Source: Rhynchonema sp. JSB1_4 (taxonomy: Eukaryota > Nematoda > Chromadorea > Monhysterida > Xyalidae). From it: a DNA stretch of 64,000 nucleotides. Under the pieces are notes generated by a model. It ran no database searches and was not told the DNA's origin. It was given only the letters and a program-made list of their open reading frames with translations. Below, one piece after another: positions 1-30,863 of the stretch. The DNA lies in contig JASAMV010006242.1 of the NCBI GenBank assembly GCA_030248065.1, positions 1-64,000 of the forward strand, written 5' to 3'. Every line of letters begins with the position of its first letter. Positions within the stretch are counted from its first letter, which is position 1. The translations under genes and the position numbers were made by a program.

Positions 1-253
1 CATTTTATGGACATTTTATGAAATCATAACGTGGCGATGTATAAAGCATACAGTATATAGCACGACAGACCCAAAATGGTTAAAGATCAGGGATAAAGGT
101 ATTCCTGAGTAAAAGGCAAGTGGACAAAAGGTGATCCTTTTAAACTGTGTAACATCAACATCGGTCGGTCATGGATTATTCGACGGTTTGACTAGGCTTT
201 TGAATAAGGGCGTTTTGAGTATCACAAACGTTCCATCACCAAGCACTAGCAGT

Positions 254-18289
<18,036 letters not shown>

Positions 18290-19831
18290 TTTTTCTGATT
18301 ATTTGTGATCTTCCACTTATATGCTGACTAAATCGATGGCACAACAAAACGATTTGTGTGTCCGATTCTCATCCATACATCTCAGCTGTTGTTGTCATGG
18401 TAACCATGTGCGCCTGTTTGCATATTTTGGTCCGTGTACACATCAGCCAACAAAACCATCACGATGGATTGTCATTTGTTGCAAATGCCACGCACATGAC
18501 CTGCGCACAATAATGTGTCCGCATTTGAACCATAATGCGCTTTTCGTGCACATACTGTGCGATGGAACGGTTTTGAACAAACAATTTATTGCTGATACAT
18601 GAGTGTCTGCGTCGCTCTCACAATGTTAAGTTCATCAAAACCTCCCACATGCGTTTTAGGGTGGAATTATTGTCGGGCTGGCGACCACCACCGCGACCAG
18701 CGCGTGTTTAGACATGCGGGTGTGAAACAGTTGGAGCTTGTTTATAATAGACCAAACACATTCAGAACAACACCATAATTACACTTTCAAGTTCGTGGGT
18801 ATGATATACGCAGACAGTGGTCGCAGCGCCCAGAATATGGTCGTTGCGCCCAAAATATTCAAAGTTGAAACATTTCAACTTTTCTGGCAAAATTTCATTG
18901 TTCCAGTATTGATCATTAATAATGTTTAAAGGACTCCCGGAATCATTTGAAGCTCTCATACAAGCCATGAGTGGTTGACTTCCAAACACCACGCTTGAGC
19001 TGCCGCAACTTCAACTGTCAAAGTGGTCGCAACTCTGGTCGCGCCCAAAAATACCATAAGGCCGCTTTCACAATCAAACCGTTTTTCCGTTAAACCGTTT
19101 TTCCGGTAAACCGTTTTTCCGGTGAACCGGCGTTGCTTTCACAATCAAACCGTTTTCCAGTCAAACCGTTTTTTAGCTAACTGCTTTCCCGTTAAACCGT
19201 TGCGCAAAAAAACGATTTACCGGCAAAAGTCAATTAGAACCCGGTTCTAATTTTTTGACCGCTTTAGCTCATTTGCGAATCATGCGTTTGCTTCCAAAAC
19301 TCACCCAAAAGCATTTGTACATTAACAATACGTACCTTTCATTGGTTTTCGAATGTGACAAAGCTATATGCGTAGCCCGTTTCGATTATGTTTGCTTGTA
19401 TTTGTAGATACAACAGCAAAAGCCAAAATTTATATGTACAGCGCTGTTTTTCTTTACTGAAACACTGACCGAACAATAATGAAATCAGACGCGCACCTCG
19501 AATTCAGATCGGTTTGGTGCTTGCGATTTTTGTTTGGGTGTTGTTGCGTTAAAGTTTCGAACGCCAGGCGGTACATTGATGTTTTGTCCTTTTATTTTAT
19601 GTCGATGAATGGCCATGATAAAAAGAGGAACAAACGATTTGGATTGAACATAAGAGCTAGAGAAAACTTTTGCAGATGAAAGTCACAACTGCGGGTAACG
19701 GCCAAACAAGTAGGTACAGGATATGTGGAAACATTATCATGTCAACTCATCACGAAAATGTGGAACATAGAGCTGGAGACGAATTGAACATCTTAACATT
19801 ATTGGTGGTTTTTCTGCTTGTCTCTATCTCT
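18290..19831. other. Gene-free stretch 5' of CC2D2A
   Basis: I see no coding exons here. 19055-19230 holds several copies of AAACCGTTTTTCCGGT-like words starting from GCTTTCACAATCAAACCG, which looks like a decayed short element. The CC2D2A promoter should lie just above 18289, but no core motif is convincing. Confidence 0.5.
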
Positions 19832-20324
19832 TAAGCCGGTCTCACAATGTAGCGGGTTAGTGGGTTAGCGGGTTGCGGATTAGCGGACCCGCTTTTCACG
19901 CCCGCTTTTGCTCTCACATGCAAAATTGGAAAAGCGGCTTAGCGGATCTGCCTATAAGCCGCCCGCTAATCCGCTAATCCCCAACGCTGCTGCTCTCAGA
20001 ATGTACGCGGAGGCAGTATTCGCGGGTGAAGCTCAAGGTCATCCATTTTGATTAATTTACCAAGTATTTATTTTATTTATCCGCTTGCCCAAGCTCTGGA
20101 ACTACATGTAGCACTTAAGAATGAGATGTATAAATTATGGAACAGTTTGCTACCCAGAAGAACAGGATGATAGAAAGGCGCACGGGCGCTGCTCTTTTTC
20201 ACTTGCTCAAAGTGGTCTAGCCCAAACCGGCTTTGTCCAATCGTCCGGCACAAAACACAGAATAACGCCCAACCGGTACCTGTCACGATACAGATCTGCC
20301 CATGTGCATGTATGTAGGTAGGTA

Positions 20325-20463
20325 CAGTCGACTCTCTCTATAGTGAACCTCCACATAGTGAGTCTGTAGTGAACGACAGTTTGGGTCCCAATTTGCCATT
20401 AACCTTCCAGATTACTGCTCTGCATAGCGGTGACGATCGCGTCCCCATATAAAGGGTCGACTG
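20325..20463. mobile_element. pogo/Tigger-like short remnant
   Basis: It starts CAGTCGACTCTCTCTATAGT and ends GGGTCGACTG. CAGT-GAC-CTCTCTATA-type ends with TAGTGAACCT repeats are typical of pogo/Tigger MITEs of the Tc1/mariner group. TA precedes the left end. It is short and has no coding capacity. Confidence 0.6.
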
Positions 20464-20517
20464 CACATTCTACTGTGTTACCTACCTATGTAGATCATAA
20501 ATGAAAGTACTTTTTGC

Positions 20518-20796
20518 TATTGGTCGCACAATGACCATATAAGAATTCATCAAAATCAATCCTGATTTTCACGTTCAGTCACTCTTAACTACTGTGCTAT
20601 TTGGGATTCTCACAAAACATTTTCAGCTGAAAATAATCTAGCAGATCAACCACGTTGCCGCAGGTCTGAAACATTCTCTTTACTACGTGTTTTGTGTGTG
20701 ATCGCGCAACGCAACGTCATTGCCCCGTCACTAGCCTGCTTTGCGATTCAGGAAAAAAATTTGACCAATTCTTATAAAGTCATTGTGCGACCAATA
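20518..20796. mobile_element. MITE with GGTCGCACAATGA inverted ends, copy 1
   Basis: The element is 279 bp. The left end reads TATTGGTCGCACAATGACC and the right end CATTGTGCGACCAATA. A half copy of the same left arm occurs at 47177-47300 and a palindromic relative at 21911-22184. Confidence 0.75.
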
Positions 20797-21910
20797 ACAG
20801 ACGCTTAGTTCCTTGCAGTGAACCACGAATGCAGCGCTTCAAAGTTTTGTATGGCATGACACACAGAAACAATAGCAGCCGCAGCATTACGCGCAGTCCC
20901 ACTTTACTGTATCAAGGTTCTTCGGTTCTTCAACTTTCGTTCTTTTGCTTATTTTCATAATAAATTCTTAGAAATATGCTGATAATCATTCATCGGTCGA
21001 ACCTGGGCACGAAAATTGATAGATAATGATAGAAAAACAGTTTCTAAGCGTCCATCAGTTACAAAAATGTCTTCAGTGAAAACAGCATGTTTGATTATCT
21101 GCGGGAGCACATTTTCATGCTCTAATAATGTTTTGGAAACAAATTATGAGCTTCTGAACATGCGCCTCCATTGCTGACCCGCAAAAAAATTAGAACCAGT
21201 CCTGATCGTAAAAAGCGGATTAGCGGACCCGCTAACCCGCGAATTTACATGACAATGTGAGAGCACACGCGGGAGCGGATTAGCGGGTTAGCGGGCGAGA
21301 AAATTCGCTCGCCCGCTAACCCGCAACCCGCTAATCCGCTTTTTAGGTTGTGAGAGCAAAAAGCGGGCGCATCTCGCTCGCTAATCCGCTAACCCGCGTG
21401 CTATGTGAGACCAGCCTTAGGCATGCTCATCAGTTTTACACAGTTTGAAAACACTGAAACTATGAAACCATCGAAAATTTGATAAAAATATCTATTGCTA
21501 TAATATTGGTGTAGGTGCAAGGAAACTGACATTGCAAATTCCGATAAAGCTCTGACCGGAGTAATAAGCTTCTTTCCCGAGCCTCATGCTCACAGAAAAC
21601 GATAAGCAAAACTCGCTTGGGAAAATACGTCACTGCTGTATTCTGCTTAATCTTTGACAACCACCTGTGTAAGTTCCTTAAAACAGTCAGTTTACCAGTT
21701 TTCTTGCTTTGCTCAGATCAATCAAGGTTATACGAAACAATAGACTTGGCATGATGAAGCTTTCGACGGCATTCGTCGCTCTCGGTAAATCTACACTTTA
21801 CAATTTTACCAATTTTTACTGTTCTGGTTTCATTTGGATTTTTTGACGGATGTTTCTTCGATCTGTATAGGATTCAGTCGTACAAAAACGATAACTGAAA
21901 GATATCTAGC

Positions 21911-22184
21911 TATTGGTCGCACAATGACTATATAAGAATCCATCCAAAAATTTTCCTGAATGGTAAGGCACGTCTCGCTGCAGATCACAAGCGGTCTATT
22001 TATATTTTTTCCGAAACATTTCTGCCGATATCACGCTCACTGTGTTCAAGCAGCTTCATTGTAATATCGCCAGAAATGTTTTGGAAAAAATATAAATATA
22101 ACGCTTGTGATCTGCAGCGAGACGTGTCTTACCATTCAGGAAAATTTTTGGATGGATTCTTATATAGTCATTGTGCAACCAATA
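21911..22184. mobile_element. Near-perfect 274-bp palindromic MITE, copy 2
   Basis: The two halves are inverted copies of each other over roughly 125 bp per arm, with few mismatches (for example CTCGCTGCAGATCACAAGCG against its reverse complement). The ends match the GGTCGCACAATGA family. The transcript would fold into one long hairpin. Confidence 0.85.
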
Positions 22185-23705
22185 CTAGTTGTAGTTTTCG
22201 TTTTTTTTGCAGACCAGGCTTAAACAGAAGCCGTAATCCGATTTATGATTATCGACAGCGTCTTACTGTAGTTTTTCAGATGGAGCGCTCGTAGGCTCTT
22301 TTCAGAACAGAAACAGAGAACGGGGTTCTTGCGGAAACCTGAAATCCAAAAACAGTCCGAGTGGAGTTCTGGTATTTTCATCTTCGGTTGATGTTTTATT
22401 TGTTGACCAGTATCGAACGTACAGGCCTCATCGCAACCGGAGCGTGTCAGATTCAATGGTCAACTACTTCATGGTGGCGCCCAACTATCACCACCGATCA
22501 AGCATGCACTGCTTGTGCACAGGTTGGAACCGGTCACTGCGAATCGTTATCAACTGTTGCACAAGCAGCGACCAAGTGCAGTTTTAGATCAAACTTTAGT
22601 AAAGTTCAACTTGTGGTCGTCTGACGTCCGTGTAAGAGAACGGCCCACATCACATTATACCAGTGGATTGTTTGGGCGATTGTTTCATGTTTGCATTCAC
22701 GAACATTGACTAAATGCCGGAGTTTTCCAACTTGCCAAAATAGTTCAAATTAGTGTATGCTGGACGAAAAGACCTCACTTTTTCTGTCGTTTTACCGTTG
22801 TCTTACCACGCTTAGATGAAAATAATCATAATCAGGTTGAAACATGGTACCAAGATGTCAAAATGCTGCCCCAAAGTGTCTCCCTATTAACAATGCTAAA
22901 GACACCCAGTTTTTCTCTTAAGCCTCCAAGGGCTTTATTTAAATTTTTTTCTTTTTGGTCGGAGAGCCCCATTTTTCACCAATTTCCGCATAAAGCCCCC
23001 GGGGCTTTAAGTGGAAAACTCCCGTTCGTGCAGTCACTGCTCTGTAGCTCACGGGTGAGCGGCCGAGCACTGCGATGCTTGATCCAGTCTTCATCAATGT
23101 GCCCCCGATTCGTGTGGACCTAACCTACCAAAGGTTGTGCTGCGGACGTCTATCGGTGCTTCTTCTCGATAGTGAAACATCGTCAAATTTGCTTGACCAG
23201 TGAGACTATGCATTTGTTACCCAAGCGGTTCCCGTGATCAAGAAGAGCCATGCCTGACCCGTGTTCCCATATTGCGATAAACACACTAATTTCATCACAG
23301 TTTCCAAAATTTGTGCCGGTGTGCGTTGTCGCCAGCATCACTGACTTACCTTCACCACCGCACTGATCACCAGTTTTCAGCCAATTCGACCGACATCGAT
23401 TGATATAACAAAATAGGTCCTTTCTCACGACGTACCCTTTTGAGGAAATTATTATAGTTATTGTTTGAATATTATCGATTCAAAGATGGCCCGTCAGTGC
23501 AAAATTCACGGCGTTCGAAAATGCACAATGTGACCAGTGTCAAAGCTGGGTTGGACTTGACGACAAAATTACCTACCGGCATGAGCGATTTTCAATGTAT
23601 TATCCGTACAAAAAAAACAATCACGTGATTAACGCAAAGCCAATCCGATCAGCAAATTTGACAGCGCTTCGCATATTTATGAAACATCAGCCAACACACA
23701 CACAG
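22185..23705. other. Unassigned stretch before the granulin exon
   Basis: No gene recognised. An open frame runs from about 23470 into the granulin exon and includes CDQCQSW, but nothing shows that it is coding. 22910-23015 has an inverted pair of AAGCC(C)..GGGGCTTTA words. Confidence 0.4.
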
Positions 23706-23843
23706 GGTCAAACGTGTTGCCCCATTGGTGGAGGCAAAGTGGGATGTTGCCCGTACGAGCACGCCGTGTGCTGTGATGATCGTATCCATTGTTGTCCACA
23801 ATATTTTCGCTGTCAATTTGGACTGTGCGTTGAGAACAAGGTA
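23706..23843 (+). CDS. Granulin-module exon (partial gene)
   Basis: The exon is bounded by cacacacag at the left and gtatat at the right. It encodes most of one granulin module, with the CC-CCP-AVCCDD-HCCP spacing (GCCPYEHAVCCDDRIHCCP) ending CQFGLCVENK. Granulins are secreted, stacked beta-hairpin mini-proteins with paired cysteines. The module lacks its first third (the usual VxCD..CP part), which must come from an upstream exon I could not identify; no signal peptide or partner exon was found. It may be part of a small granulin gene or an isolated relic. Both boundaries leave phase 0. Confidence 0.65.
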
Positions 23844-26800
23844 TATTTTAAGGGGCAGATGAAGGTCGGTTTGGCTGGACCGGCTCGGTTCGGTATTGGC
23901 TTGGGCAGCACGCATGACGACATGCATTAACGTTATTCCTATGCATTTTTCTTCACGCTTCCGTAATACCAACTCGCATAAAATTATTTGGGGAGAAGTT
24001 TTGCTCTTGTGACGGCACCCGCGCATCAGTGAAACTCAAAATTTTGTTAAAATGCAAAAAGTCACGAGACCAAGACAAGACCGGACCGGACCGATTACCG
24101 AGTTTGATATACCGTTAGGTTTTTAACAACAACTACGAAAGTCCCAAGCTGGCACCATAATTTTTCAGCCGCAAACCGTACCTGCGTTCTTGATGGAGAT
24201 AGCAGCCAACTAAGGTTGACGTTCAACACTGAAGTGAAGATAAATGGAACATTCTTTTGTGGAAGATACAGTCTTTAGTGGAAGATACAGTTCACAGTTT
24301 TGTGTTTATGAAATAAGATAAAAAACAACAACTTATATTTCTATCGATTTGTGTAAAAGATGCATATGTAGGTATATACATGTACATAGTAATAGCTAGA
24401 ATAATCATGGTCCGCTCCACTTCCTACCGTGTCCCATTTGTGCGAGCCAATGTACTGTAGGTATAGCTGTTGATGTTCTTCTGTCATGCAATTAAAAAGA
24501 AACTATCAAATCATAAAACTGGTGTGATTCCCCAATCAATTTGCTTGATAAAATGTTTTAACTAGTATTGCTGTGCACAGTCTTCGTTAATGTTTCATGT
24601 TCACATTCGTGCTTCGCACTGAAATAGCAGCAGTTTGGTTTTGAAGATGCCGTTTAGTCAAGAAAGCGCACTCTCTGTGTTGGGCTTGCAAGAACAACAA
24701 TGCAACAAAACCCCTCAGATTAAAATAAGTTAAACTTCAATGATGGCTTTATCCAAGCGTACAAAGATTAAGTGTTGTAAAAATTACAGATATGTAATAC
24801 CCACCCATACAATTCTTCAAAAGTAGATGAAAACAGATGCAAGTCGCGAGACTTGAACTGCCGTTTGTGACTCTACGGGTTTCTAGGTGCGTGACTAAAA
24901 CGATTGTTTTGCTGCCCGGTACACACCCTTCCACCCATACTTGGTGGCGACGCTGGACCTTTAAACGATTCGCATATTTAATTACAGTTTATACACTGCA
25001 GACATGATCCATGAATGAAGCCAACTTGTTCGTGTGGCTAAACATCTCTCAATGTGCCGTCAAAGAGACCAACATAATAAAAATCAAACGGCGCAAGATT
25101 CCGCTAAAGCAACTGTATAGCAAGCACGACTGAATCAGACTTCCGGACATGCACTGCGCATCAAATATAAAAATATCCGCCGCAGGAGACACGCAATCAA
25201 AGCATACCAGTTTGTGTCGTTTCTGCGCGGTTGTACATCTTGATGTGTATTTCGCAAAAATGACCTGGTTCTTCGTAATATGGATGTTTAGTTCCAGTTC
25301 CCAATCGAAAGTGGACAACCCCCACCGGGGAACCGTCTGGGTCCGGGGGATACGAAATTTATGTACAGAAACTTTCAATTGTGACTAGTTTGTTTTGTTG
25401 TTGACGACATGGTTAGTAGTGGCTTTGAGAGGGTCGCTAGAGATTTGAATCAAGTATGTGCCGAGCCACTGGGTGCGCCACTTTTTTGTTTCGCTTTTTT
25501 GTGCTCCAGACGCTTTGTGAAAGACCCAAGAATTTCAGATGTCTGGGGAGAACAAAAAAAGTTTTCTCTTGCTTCATATAAAACTTTATACAAGCCATTG
25601 AGAAGTGTAGCATCATCTTGCTCGTTCGATTTCGAAAACTAAAAACGCAGTTGTAGCCTTTATTTGGAAGCTTAGCACACCAGACACAAATAACAGCGAG
25701 CCAAACTAACCAGTTAAGAATTCTGGATGCCAGGGCGCGGCGCAGTATTAAATTTGCACTTTGCAGAGGCCCAGATGTTTTGAACAGGCTGGATTCGTTG
25801 TGATTGCATTATGTCAGCTTGAAAAAATACTCATTACTGATGAGAAAAAAACTGAGTTACAGCCCAACAACCATGTTGTGGAGGGTTCGCTATATGCAAA
25901 TGCAACGCTGTATTTTTGTGTTGAAATGGAAAATAATTTTGCAGTTGATTGCAGCTTTGGTTTCTGTGCCTTTTGCCGCTGCGGTCATAAAGATGTTTTT
26001 GTATCGATGAGTGAGCCACAAATGAGAAATTTTGTGTTTTGCAATCGTTTATTCTTATGTCAGGGGAATAATATGGAAAATCTTCTGCTTTTCCCTCCTA
26101 TACTTTCGCTGTCATGCTGATATGTAACTTTCCTCAAGAAACAGAAACTGAACATACGCACCTTCGATGGTGAAACACAAATGGGCCACAAACTGGTTAC
26201 TGATTACCCCAGCACCACAACATAACAATGTCCTAGGCTGCTTGCTCGTAATTGAAACCGTTGTGTCGCCCATAATGTCCATTATCCTGCTGCTTGCTCG
26301 TAATTGAAACCGTTGTGTCGCCCATAATGTCCATTATCCTGCTTTGGGCCCATCTAAGCCCATTTAATCCCATTAGACCTCAGCACTACCGTACACCCTC
26401 GGCTTTTGCGCACTGACCGCGCTAATAATAACCAGCAGAATATCCCTTTATGTCCTGCCATGCTGGGGGTGCAGTTCTATGCTTCATGTTAAAACACTGG
26501 AGGAACCCGAACTGAAAATTGGAGTGAAATGTATTATATTATTCACCGTTGCAACCTGCTTTTGTGGCCCGCGACGGCATTTCAAAAGCGATCGGCAACT
26601 AAATATGTATGTATGTCTGCGCTTGCGCTGACAGCAGCAATTGTCGAAATATGATAAATTACTTGGGTACCGAAATTATGGCTGCGTTTTGCCACCATAG
26701 GTATAAGTTCCTTGAAATGTTTAGGTGTTTCGAATTAATCATGCGCTAATGAGGCCTGGGTCACCTCACCGGCCATCCTTCAGGACACAGGGGTCACCTA

Positions 26801-28506
26801 AATCGGCACCCAATAACAACGAAACATACCAGAATACGCGAACTAAATCGGTGTGCATCTCGCGCACAACATCGAACATGCTGCTGAACAAGCATCCGAA
26901 TATCGAATTACCGCTGGCTAACGGTGGCGCACCACTTTTTGACCACAAGAATGACCCCAACAGCGCCCGTTACTCCGTGAATCTTATTTCCTTTCGGCAC
27001 AGCAGACGTACGTACAGTAGGACACAATCTCAGAGACTAAACAGAATTTGGCCACAAAATGCTCTTGGGGTCTGCCGAACCACGCAACGATTTTTGCTTT
27101 TGCAAATTTGAGCAAACTCCGATAATCGTTTTGCATATGCTGTGACTTTGTGAAAAGCAGCAGTGCACGTTTCTCAGCGGTTCTTACATTCCGCTTTAAG
27201 TCTATCAGCGCTTCAGTTGGAAAATCATGAATTTTGCACATCCAACCTTGTTCACAAACGTGACAATAATTACACCTTGTTTCAGTCGTTATAAAGTGCA
27301 TGTTGTTGTCCTGTACCACACATACGTTTCCCGTAACACTTTACGCCGGTCTTCGGTTTTGATACAAAGTCCAAGCGCCGCCCCTGGAGCTATCATTTCC
27401 TGTTACGCGTGGCTGTTGTATTTTAATATTAGTAACATTGTAACCCCTTTCAGGGTCGGTCTGCCCATTGCATAAGCTTCTATCATGTTCTAAACGCCAC
27501 AAATCATCTCACGGCCTGACACCGCAGCATAACGCAAGTTTGTGTTCGTATTTTTCGCTCTTTTGTGTTCTTTTTAGCGGCGTTGGTGGTTTTTTGACGC
27601 AAAGGGCAGATAAATCTGTGCATATATTTCGTCCGTTGCATATGTGCCAAACGATATTTCATGTGGCCATTATGCTCATAGGAACTGGAACAGGCGCGCT
27701 GTGTCCCAACAGTCCACTGGATGAAACAGCGGGAAAAAACAAGCACGAACTTTATCCAAAATAATGTAGCCTCTCATACCCGCAGACGAAAAATGCAACC
27801 TATATAACTTCTTTGATCGAAATATGTGTTAATTTAATAACAGCGGTACATACAGGAAACAAACTGCCGGATTCACTGTATACGGAGGGTGACGACAAAG
27901 AGGATTTCTGCTTGTACCGTCTTCAAGTACTTCCGCCACCAGAACATTTCCATTTTTCCTGTTTTTTTCGCCGCTGTTTCGTCCGTGCCTCATCATCATC
28001 ATTTCCCGTATGTTATCGCGGTCAACAACAAAAAATGCAACGAAACATGACCAGATTTTCAGATAAACCCTTTGGCTAAAACTACAGATCTGTTGGTGCT
28101 ATTCAGGTGCAGTTTTGTTTGTGAGCACGTTGGTGTATATGATTCTGTGCCAAGAAATTAAAAAAATTCGTATAGCAAGGCAAAGGAACACTTTTACATT
28201 TGCTCACCGCAACACAAAACAAAACGACTTTAGTTTTCATTTTTATGCTCGAGACGAGTATCGCTCTTGATAATGTGCTGGTCTTTCCGACCTGAACGAC
28301 AGAAAGACCATGTTACAGGGCTACATACATTCAATTAGTGTCTTTGTGCGGTTTATGTCTCTCCTGTTTTTTTATGCCTCTGTGGAGCGCACGACATCGA
28401 GGACAACACAGCTACATATACATATATGTTTCCACTGAATGAACAAAGCCGACAAATAAAGTGCCCGAATACTGTAGTTTCATGTTGCATTTCAGATTTC
28501 AGAACA
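23844..28506. other. Gene-poor stretch 5' of the fucosyltransferase
   Basis: No gene recognised. An open stretch on + at about 26755-26985 (MLLNKHPNIELPL, LFDHKNDPNSARYS) looks mildly protein-like and ends at a possible donor, but has no family match I know. A minus-strand frame at 26984-27319 is likewise unassigned. 28008 onward approaches the FUT 5' end. Confidence 0.4.
26238..26341. repeat. 52-bp exact tandem duplication
   Basis: Two consecutive copies, 26238-26289 and 26290-26341, beginning CTGCTTGCTCGTAATTG. The copies look identical, which implies a recent duplication. Confidence 0.9.
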
Positions 28507-30863
28507 ATGAGACACCGATTGAAGGTCAGTCCGTCCTCTCTATTATACGGCGGTTTATTCCTGACCGTGCTGATGTTTCAAACATTACAATTCATGGCCA
28601 TACAACTGGACAAGCTTGAAGCAAGACAAGGACTGGCGTTTCACGACAAACAATCCTACTTCAGGCCGCATAGCGAACTTCGGGTTTTATTTCCAGCCTA
28701 CACTCAAACCGATCGAATTCTCGAACAATTGAACTATCAACCTCCCTCTCGACCAAAGGGTGTCAAACGGATCCTTCTGGCCGATGGGGTCGAAGCCTGG
28801 CCAGATGTGCCCTTGGGACATGCCCAATTTCATTTGGAACAATGCCAAGTTACTCAATGCTCAATTGAAACATCAGCAGCCAGCCAGCACGATGCCGTGT
28901 TGTTTCATGGGGACCACGCGCCGTATTTCAAGCTGAGACACACCAAACTGACCAAAGGACGCCACGAAATCTGGGTGCTGTACCTGCTGGAGTCACCAAC
29001 TCACACAGCGAATTTAACGGCGTTTAATGGATGGATTAACTGGACAGCGACCTATAGATGGGATTCGGACCTGGTGACGCCCTATGACAAATGGGTGCTG
29101 GACACCTGGGTGCCTGATTCTCAAAGGGTGAAACAGGCAAGGACAACCACGTTAGGTGCTGCCAGCGATGGTTTGCGGTTTTCAGGTGCGTGATTTTTCT
29201 TATTCATCTCATACGTGATGTGATTCTGCTTTTTTTGGCCCCTTTATCGTTTTATACTGTCAGCAGTCAACCGTTGCTCGGGCGACCCTATAAAAACAGA
29301 AATCCTCATACATACAATTACTTTTTGTTCAGCCAAAACACGCAACCCAATCTGGCTAGCGTCCAACTGTTTCACGCGAAATCGTCGCGAAAAGTTTGTG
29401 CGCGAATTGGACCAGTATCTGTCGGTTGACACGTATGGTGCCTGTGGCAAACAAACGTGTTCGCGCGGCACAACTGCATGTGATGACATCATCAATCAAC
29501 ATTTGTTCTATTTGGCTTTCGAGAATTCGAACTGTCGTCATTACATCACCGAAAAGCTGTTGAGCAAGGCTTTCAGGTTGGGCTGTTTGCTGCAGTTTGG
29601 TGTCATTGTGCGGTAGTGCATGATGAGCTGGATAGTGGCCGATTTTTCTTTTTGACATACTGTAGGTATACCACAACGATTTCTAGCCCAAAACGCCACT
29701 AAAAATGTTTGTCACGGTCGTTATGACGTAAAACACATGCATTTCTCAGCGATACATCATCTTTTATCACCCGTGTGTTTCCATAAATTGCACAGCTAAT
29801 TGCATGCAAATTGATCGTATGAGCACACACATACCGTAATCAGTAATTAGATTGCTAGTGCGCGCGTAAGCAAGCGCTGCGGGTGGGTGGGTCCAGCCAT
29901 AAACTGTTTTGGGTGACTGTCTAAAAGTGATGACTCAAAGCCCTGATGGAACCCCAGAATTTGATGTTTTTATGGAATAATAGGCCGGGACGAGACGCTG
30001 GCTCCTGTTATGTCAACACAAATTGCACGTTTGTTTGTTATGAAGCGCTTCACTCGTTTTGCACTAGCCGGGTCTCAAATTTGGATATCCGAACCTATTT
30101 TTTCTTAAACGGACCTAAATCGAACTCGAAGACACAAATTCGACGGTCTGCGCACGGTCATTTAGGCGCGCATAATGTGTGTTGCTGTCAACAAAAATGT
30201 CAAGATGTTTTGGTGGAGATAAAGTGGTGTCGGATGAAGGGGCGTGCGCGCCCCCATAAATACACAAACAAATGCGTCATGATAGGAATATCATATTGGG
30301 ACGAGATGGGCCATGCAGATATATCTGTCTGTCATCTGTGGCAGAAATGTCAGTCAACTGCTGTCGGTAGATTTTGGAACACCAAGGCATGTCATGTGCT
30401 TTTTTACGGATTAGAGAAAATTATGAGATCTTTTGCGGGGCAGTTGGTACTGGCGGCACGGCGGAAAAATAAAAAAAAAGTAACGCAACAGTTTACCTGA
30501 AAACAGGATCCACAATTGTCAGTTTGATGCCAGAAGAATTTCTTCAGACACAACACGGTCCCAATCGTGATGGGCGCGCACCCAGCTGACTACAGGCGTG
30601 TGGCACCCAAACGTTCCTACATACACGCGGAGGATTTCAGAAACACTCGAGATTTGGCCGAATTTCTGCTGAAACTGTCCAATAATCAGTCCGCATACGA
30701 ATCTTATCTGAATTGGAAGAGTGACTACACAAGAGTGGATACGAAGTTCTGGTGCAGACTTTGCGCTATGTTGCACGCCCCAAAGGTTGACCCCAAGTGG
30801 TACCCCGATGTCAATGCTTGGTGGCACAGGGCACAGTGTACTGGCGGTAGGTGGACGACATAG
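28507..30863 (+). CDS. Alpha-1,3-fucosyltransferase (GT10), Golgi type II membrane protein
   Basis: The enzyme transfers fucose from GDP-fucose to GlcNAc of N-glycans or glycolipids in the Golgi. Exons 28507-29185, 29333-29576 and 30548-30863 total 1,239 nt, exactly 412 codons plus stop. The start MRHRLKVSP precedes a single membrane segment (SSLLYGGLFLTVLMFQTLQF), the type II topology of the family. GT10 marks follow in order: DAVLFHGDHAP; LESPTHTANLTAFNGWINWT leading to YRWDSDLVTPYD; WLASNCFTRNRREKFVREL; YGACGKQTCSR; LFYLAFENSNCRHYITEKLL; then VPIVMGAHPADY and APKRSYIHAEDF. The C-terminal CRLC pair is present. Phases agree at both introns. An upstream in-frame ATG at 28426 lies before a likely acceptor and is less probable as the start. 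Which linkage it makes (core or Lewis type) cannot be told from sequence alone. Confidence 0.92.

Larger units (their letters stand above)
19832..21419. mobile_element. Composite 1.6-kb TIR element with GCGGATTAGCGGG subterminal repeats
   Basis: The left end reads TAAGCCGGTCTCACAATG and the right end is its imperfect inverted copy ending GTGAGACCAGCCTTA. Both ends carry runs of GCGGGTTAGCGGATTAGCGG-like words. TA follows both termini, so a TA duplication is possible. Two other elements are nested inside (20325-20463 and 20518-20796). No transposase frame was found. Confidence 0.7.

Noticed and set aside
24835..24925. Possible tRNA on the minus strand (AGTTCAAGTCTCG B-box-like)
   Set aside because: No T-stem or acceptor pairing could be built around it.
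25409..25642. 77-residue open frame MVSSGFERVARDLNQ
   Set aside because: No family resemblance, no neighbours, length within chance for this composition.
26984..27319. 111-residue minus-strand frame with CNYCHVCEQGWMC
   Set aside because: Cysteine spacing fits no zinc-finger family I know and there are no splice signals around it; left unassigned.
29946..30500. 184-residue + frame inside the fucosyltransferase intron
   Set aside because: Lies between FUT exons 2 and 3, has no domain resemblance, and composition is not protein-like; intron by phase of the flanking exons.
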